Origin: Cercozoa sp. M6MM
Taxonomy: Eukaryota; Endomyxa: Ascetosporea
Direction: 5' to 3' (one strand)
DNA: 64,000 bases
NCBI GenBank assembly: GCA_040357565.1
Contig: JBDODJ010000058.1
In this document: piece by piece, positions 60,180-64,000 of the stretch
How positions within the stretch are numbered: the first letter of the stretch is position 1
Layout: each line of letters begins with the position of its first letter
The notes under the pieces: model-generated
Databases searched by the model: none
Seen by the model: only the letters and a program-made list of their open reading frames with translations
Told to the model about the DNA's origin: nothing
Position numbers and translations under genes: made by a program

Positions 60180-63100
60180 GCGATTGCCTTACTGCAAAGA
60201 AATCCACTGTGTGCAGCGGTGTGTGTTCACTTAAGCAGACGTCTCAGCAGCGCGTGCAGCTTTTTTCAGCTGCACTTGCTTTTCTGCTTCTGAGCAACAG
60301 GAGTGCCGTTATGGGTGTCTCACGTGTGGGCTTGCGCGCCTTGGTGTCTTTTGAGTCAGTCTTGAGGGCGTTTATCCTTGCGTTGTACCCTTATCTTGCC
60401 AATTTTGTTTGAACGATAGTTGCTGGGTTATGTGCTGTGGGTAGGGTATGCGTGCTCGCCTTTTCCTTGCGCCTGTTCTCGGTACTTAGCTTGCGCCTGC
60501 GCTTATCATGTCTGTGCACGTGTTTCTTTCACAGGTGCTGCGCTTTGAAAGCATGATTCACGAGTTCGATCCGTGGTTCAACTTTCGTGCAACCAAGGTA
60601 TCTCTAAGTTTGGTGTACTCGCTGCAAACATCATCACCCGGCGTAGTACTTGTCGGAAGCGGGTCCGCATGCTTTCTGGAACTGGTTTGATGCAAGTACA
60701 TGGTATCCGCTCGGCCGGTACCACTGTCATTACCTCTTGTCTATACACACACACGCGCACGCGTGCGCGCGCGCGTGCGCGTAGCGTAGCATACATCGCA
60801 CATTCAAACAGATGGGTCGGTGATACCGTGTATCCGGGACTCATGATGACGGCTGCCTTCATGCACTATGTCGCCAATCAGGTTGATCCTCTACGCTTTA
60901 TGTCTTTGTATGTGTGTTTTTGTGCAGGATTATGCCTTGTCATGTAGATTTTGAACCTGACGGTCGATATTCGTGAAGTGTGCGTATTCACGGCGCCAAT
61001 TTTCGCCGCGTTGTCATCGCTCGCAGTCTATGGCCTTACCAAGCAAGTAGACTGTCTCTCGTGCAATTTGAGTATTGTGCGCTACTTGCTGATTGACAGG
61101 TTTGGAACGCGCGTGCTGGCTTGTTTGCCGCCTTGTTCGTTTCCTTGGTACACTGCACATCACTATGCACAGAGCTTTTTGCATTGTGTATTGTTCCCAC
61201 GCATAGGTTCCGGGCTACGTGTCACGTAGTGTTGCAGGCAGCTATGATAACGAGGTACCTCTTGCTGATTCACAGTGTCTGTTTACTTACGTCGCGGCAG
61301 GCTGTCGCGATTTTCGCTCTCGTTTTCTGTTTCTACCTGTGGTGCAAGGTATCTTTCTGACTCATTAAACCTATGCACACATTACAGATGGATACGTAGG
61401 CTCTCAACACGGGCTCACTGTTTTGGAGCGGCGCTACAGCTCTAGGTAGCAAATGATGACGAATTGTTCCGCTAAGAGTGCATTGTCGCAGGATACCTGT
61501 ACATGGTGGCATCGTGGGGAGGCTATGTCTTCATCATCGGTCTTTTGCCTGCGCACGTTCTCGCTCTCATGGTACGTTTCAAAACGTCATGCGAATACGT
61601 TTTGTATCTGCCTATGCTTTGGAATGGCGCTCGGCGCGCAGCTTGCGGGCAGGTTCACAGACCGCGTTTACGTCGCATACTCCGTGTTTTATGCGGTTGG
61701 CACTCTCTTGTCCATGCAGATTCGGTGTGTTGTAACTCCTCACCCCTCTATGTGTTTGTTTTATGTGCGTGTCTGTAGGTTTGTTTCGTTCCAACCGCTG
61801 CAGTCGACTGAGCACCTGCCCGCCCTTGGCGTGTTTTGCCTCTGTCAGGTACCGGAGCTACGGAGATACAGGCCACTTTTGTTTCCTGCTGTATTGTCAT
61901 GTGTTTTGCTTCTTTTCCAACGATTTTTCTATTGGTTTGAAAAAATCTATCGGTTTTGATTACGATTGCCGAGTCAATCTCATGTCTCGAATAGGCACAC
62001 AAACTCGTGTCGGCGTTGCGCAGTGTTACGCCGAAGAAGCGTCACTCTCAAGTACTGGGATCGTCTTTTATTTTAACTCAGTTTCTGATGTGTTGTTTGC
62101 GCGTAGGTTTCACGGCTCGTTGCCTTCCTCGCGATCGCCGCATTCGCCGCACTCCTTCTTTTGGGTACGTGGTTCGAGATAGATCTGATCTGTGCTAAGA
62201 TTGTTTATGTGTACATAGCCGTATCGGGTGCGATACCAATGTTGACAGCGCGACTCCTCGAGCTCATCGTACTTCCTTTCTTTTTTCATTTTCTCTGAAC
62301 GTGATCGCGCGCATGTGCGTAATTGCGAAGGGCCCGATCGCAGAGAACATGGCTATTGTGAAGTCCGTGAGTGAGCATCAGCCGACTTCGTGGGGGTTGG
62401 TTGTTTGTGTTCCCTTTCCGTGGAGTGTTATACGTGAACATGCAGCACGTTTTTCTTTGACACCCACTGCCTCATGTTTTTGGCTCCTGTTGGTATTTTA
62501 CGTTCTATGCATCTTGGTGTGATGCATCTGGTGTGATTTTAATACAGGCTTGTTCTTCTGCTTGCTGCGCGGCTTCTCTGACACGGCACGTCTCGTTTTT
62601 GCCGTTCTGTGCTACGATAATGACGGACTATGACATAGGCACTGTTTGCTGCGATGTACGCGCTGTTTGCCACCTACTTCTCCGGTCGGTTTTGTATTTT
62701 GTCCGCCTTGTGAGTGTGCTGTGTGTGTGTCACTGTTCTGTCATTGACGTTTGTACTGTGTATCCGTTGTGTCTGTAGGCATCATGATTCGAATCGTGTT
62801 GGTGTTGTCGCCTGCGCTGTGTGTCCTTGGTATGTGATACGATGCGGCTGGCCGTTGTGATACGCTGCACTACTTTGTTGCGACAGGCGGCATCGCTTGC
62901 AGCGAGTTGGTCAGTGCCTACGCTGGTACGTGTTTTGCACGTCTCGTATGTCGCTTGATATATCGCTTGATATATCGCTTGATATATCTTCGGGCAGGAG
63001 ATGTGGTCTTCCGTGCGCGTTCGCTCTGGCAGCGCGTCCAGGGACTTTCCGTTCTGGGTACCGCATTCCTTTATGGGAACGCATTCCTGTTGCGCTCGGT

Positions 63101-64000
63101 GTACGAAGTAGTTCGTGTTCGTTTGCACTCTTGATGTTGCCGTAGGCGTGATTGCACTTCTTGGTGCTTTTTTCACTGTGCACTGCAGTTGGGTATGGAT
63201 TCTTTGCGCCCCACAAGTTGTTCTCAGAGACACTTTGTGTAGGTGACGTCGATGGCCTACTCTTCACCGAGTATCGTCCTTCAATCCACCAATCCTGATG
63301 GCAGCAAGGTAGGGCTCCATAATTCTGATGTGATGGAGGATGATTGGCTGTAGAGGATATTTGACGACTTCCGCGAGGCATACCAGTGGCTTTCGCACAA
63401 CACGCCGGAGGATGCCAAGGTAGTTTCCCTCGTGTTCATCCGTATACCAGTATGTCCGTTGATGTCTCTGGCCACAGGTGATGTCGTGGTGGGACTACGG
63501 ATATCAAATTACTGGTGTGTCTTTGGTTCTCATTTTCAAATCTGTGCATTATCTTGGATGTCACATTACAGGCATGGCGGAGCGCAGCACCATAGTCGAC
63601 AACAACACGCGTAACAACACGCACATCGCTACGGTTGGTACCGTCGCTTGTATCACTGTGTCTGTTTTGTTCTGAGATGTGTATGTGTGCAGGCCTAGCG
63701 ATGGCGAGTACGGAGGAGATGGCGTACCCAATCATGCAGAAGTTGGGTGCTAATTACGTCCTCGTCGTCTTCGGTGGCATGCTAGGCTACTCGAGCGATG
63801 ATATCAACAAGTACAATTTCCTCCGATTCATGTTTACTCATCATCTATGAAATTCGGTTTGTGTGCAGATTCCTGTGGATGGTCCGCATCTCGGGTGGTG
63901 TTTTCCCTCGCATCGTCGAGCGTGACTTCTACGCTGACCCGTATTATGATTCTGAGTGAGGCCAACCTGCACAACAGCCTCTGACTTTTTGTTTCGCAGG
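60180..64000 (+). CDS. STT3: Oligosaccharyltransferase catalytic subunit STT3, 3' incomplete
   Basis: STT3 is the multi-pass ER membrane enzyme that transfers the dolichol-linked oligosaccharide to Asn-X-Ser/Thr. Exons read, in family order: [20 protein letters not shown] (60538-60597; the catalytic Asp motif of the first lumenal loop), [142 protein letters not shown] (SVSE motif, about 62360), [20 protein letters not shown] (63252-63309), [32 protein letters not shown] (63479-63514; the WWDYG motif that binds the acceptor Ser/Thr), [20 protein letters not shown] and [20 protein letters not shown]. The last visible exon ends YADPYYDSE at donor 63957, and the intron ends at 63999, so the gene continues beyond the window. 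The first exon is unresolved: [20 protein letters not shown] would fit the first membrane helix but has no in-frame ATG. Confidence 0.92.

Noticed and set aside
60311..60412. ATG at 60311 as the STT3 start ([20 protein letters not shown])
   Set aside because: It lacks the expected first-helix sequence, whereas the upstream [15 protein letters not shown] spliced to [14 protein letters not shown] matches the family. The true start remains open.

Overview
This window is nuclear DNA of a eukaryote. Genes are broken into many short exons by introns of roughly 40-150 bases with GT...AG ends. (CA)n/(GT)n microsatellites lie in introns throughout, and twelve runs of N mark assembly gaps, ten of them inside CA/GT arrays. 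A CEP120 homologue (a centriole protein) suggests a lineage that builds centrioles and flagella. The intron density and short intergenic gaps suggest a protist, but I cannot name the group. Most products below were recognised by reading translated exons against remembered family motifs. Splice sites were chosen by GT/AG and reading frame, so internal exon limits are approximate unless stated.

Layout, left to right: C-terminal half of a Rab3GAP catalytic subunit (+, to 3272); an unrecognised minus-strand gene (about 4095-7980); an unrecognised multi-pass membrane protein (+, 8294-13337); a small myristoylation-type acidic coiled-coil protein (+, 14073-14703); a complete 5-oxoprolinase (-, 24202 to 15442); OST48/DDOST (+, 24399-27134); a LINE 3' fragment (27157-28106); alanyl-tRNA synthetase (-, 32714 to 28259); CEP120-like (-, 37240 to 34093); TIP41/TIPRL-like (+, 37434 to about 38625); a second, rearranged LINE (about 38860-40511); PRCC-like (-, 42303 to 40611); a membrane-anchored acyl-CoA-binding/ankyrin protein (+, 42524-43857); an importin-alpha-like armadillo protein (-, 52139 to about 48816) with further minus-strand exons down to about 45230; an unrecognised gene (+, about 52740-56167); a SET-domain methyltransferase (-, about 60042 to 57116); and STT3, the catalytic subunit of oligosaccharyltransferase (+, about 60180 to the right edge, 3' incomplete).

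Two patterns organise the window. Genes are paired head to head with only about 195-220 bases between start codons (OPLAH/DDOST, CEP120/TIPRL, PRCC/ACBP, probably SET/STT3), which implies shared bidirectional promoters. Convergent 3'-3' gaps hold the intergenic repeats, including LINE copies or pieces of one LINE tail. Two members of the same ER complex (OST48 and STT3) lie about 33 kb apart on the same strand. I found no rRNA, no convincing tRNA and no CRISPR array. I saw no clear evidence of a wholly new system. The most unusual items are the rearranged LINE with its conserved 3' hairpin, a LINE tail that appears to supply the oxoprolinase stop codon, the GTAC splice donors, the GGGTAA-rich oxoprolinase introns, and an importin-like protein without a visible importin-beta-binding region.
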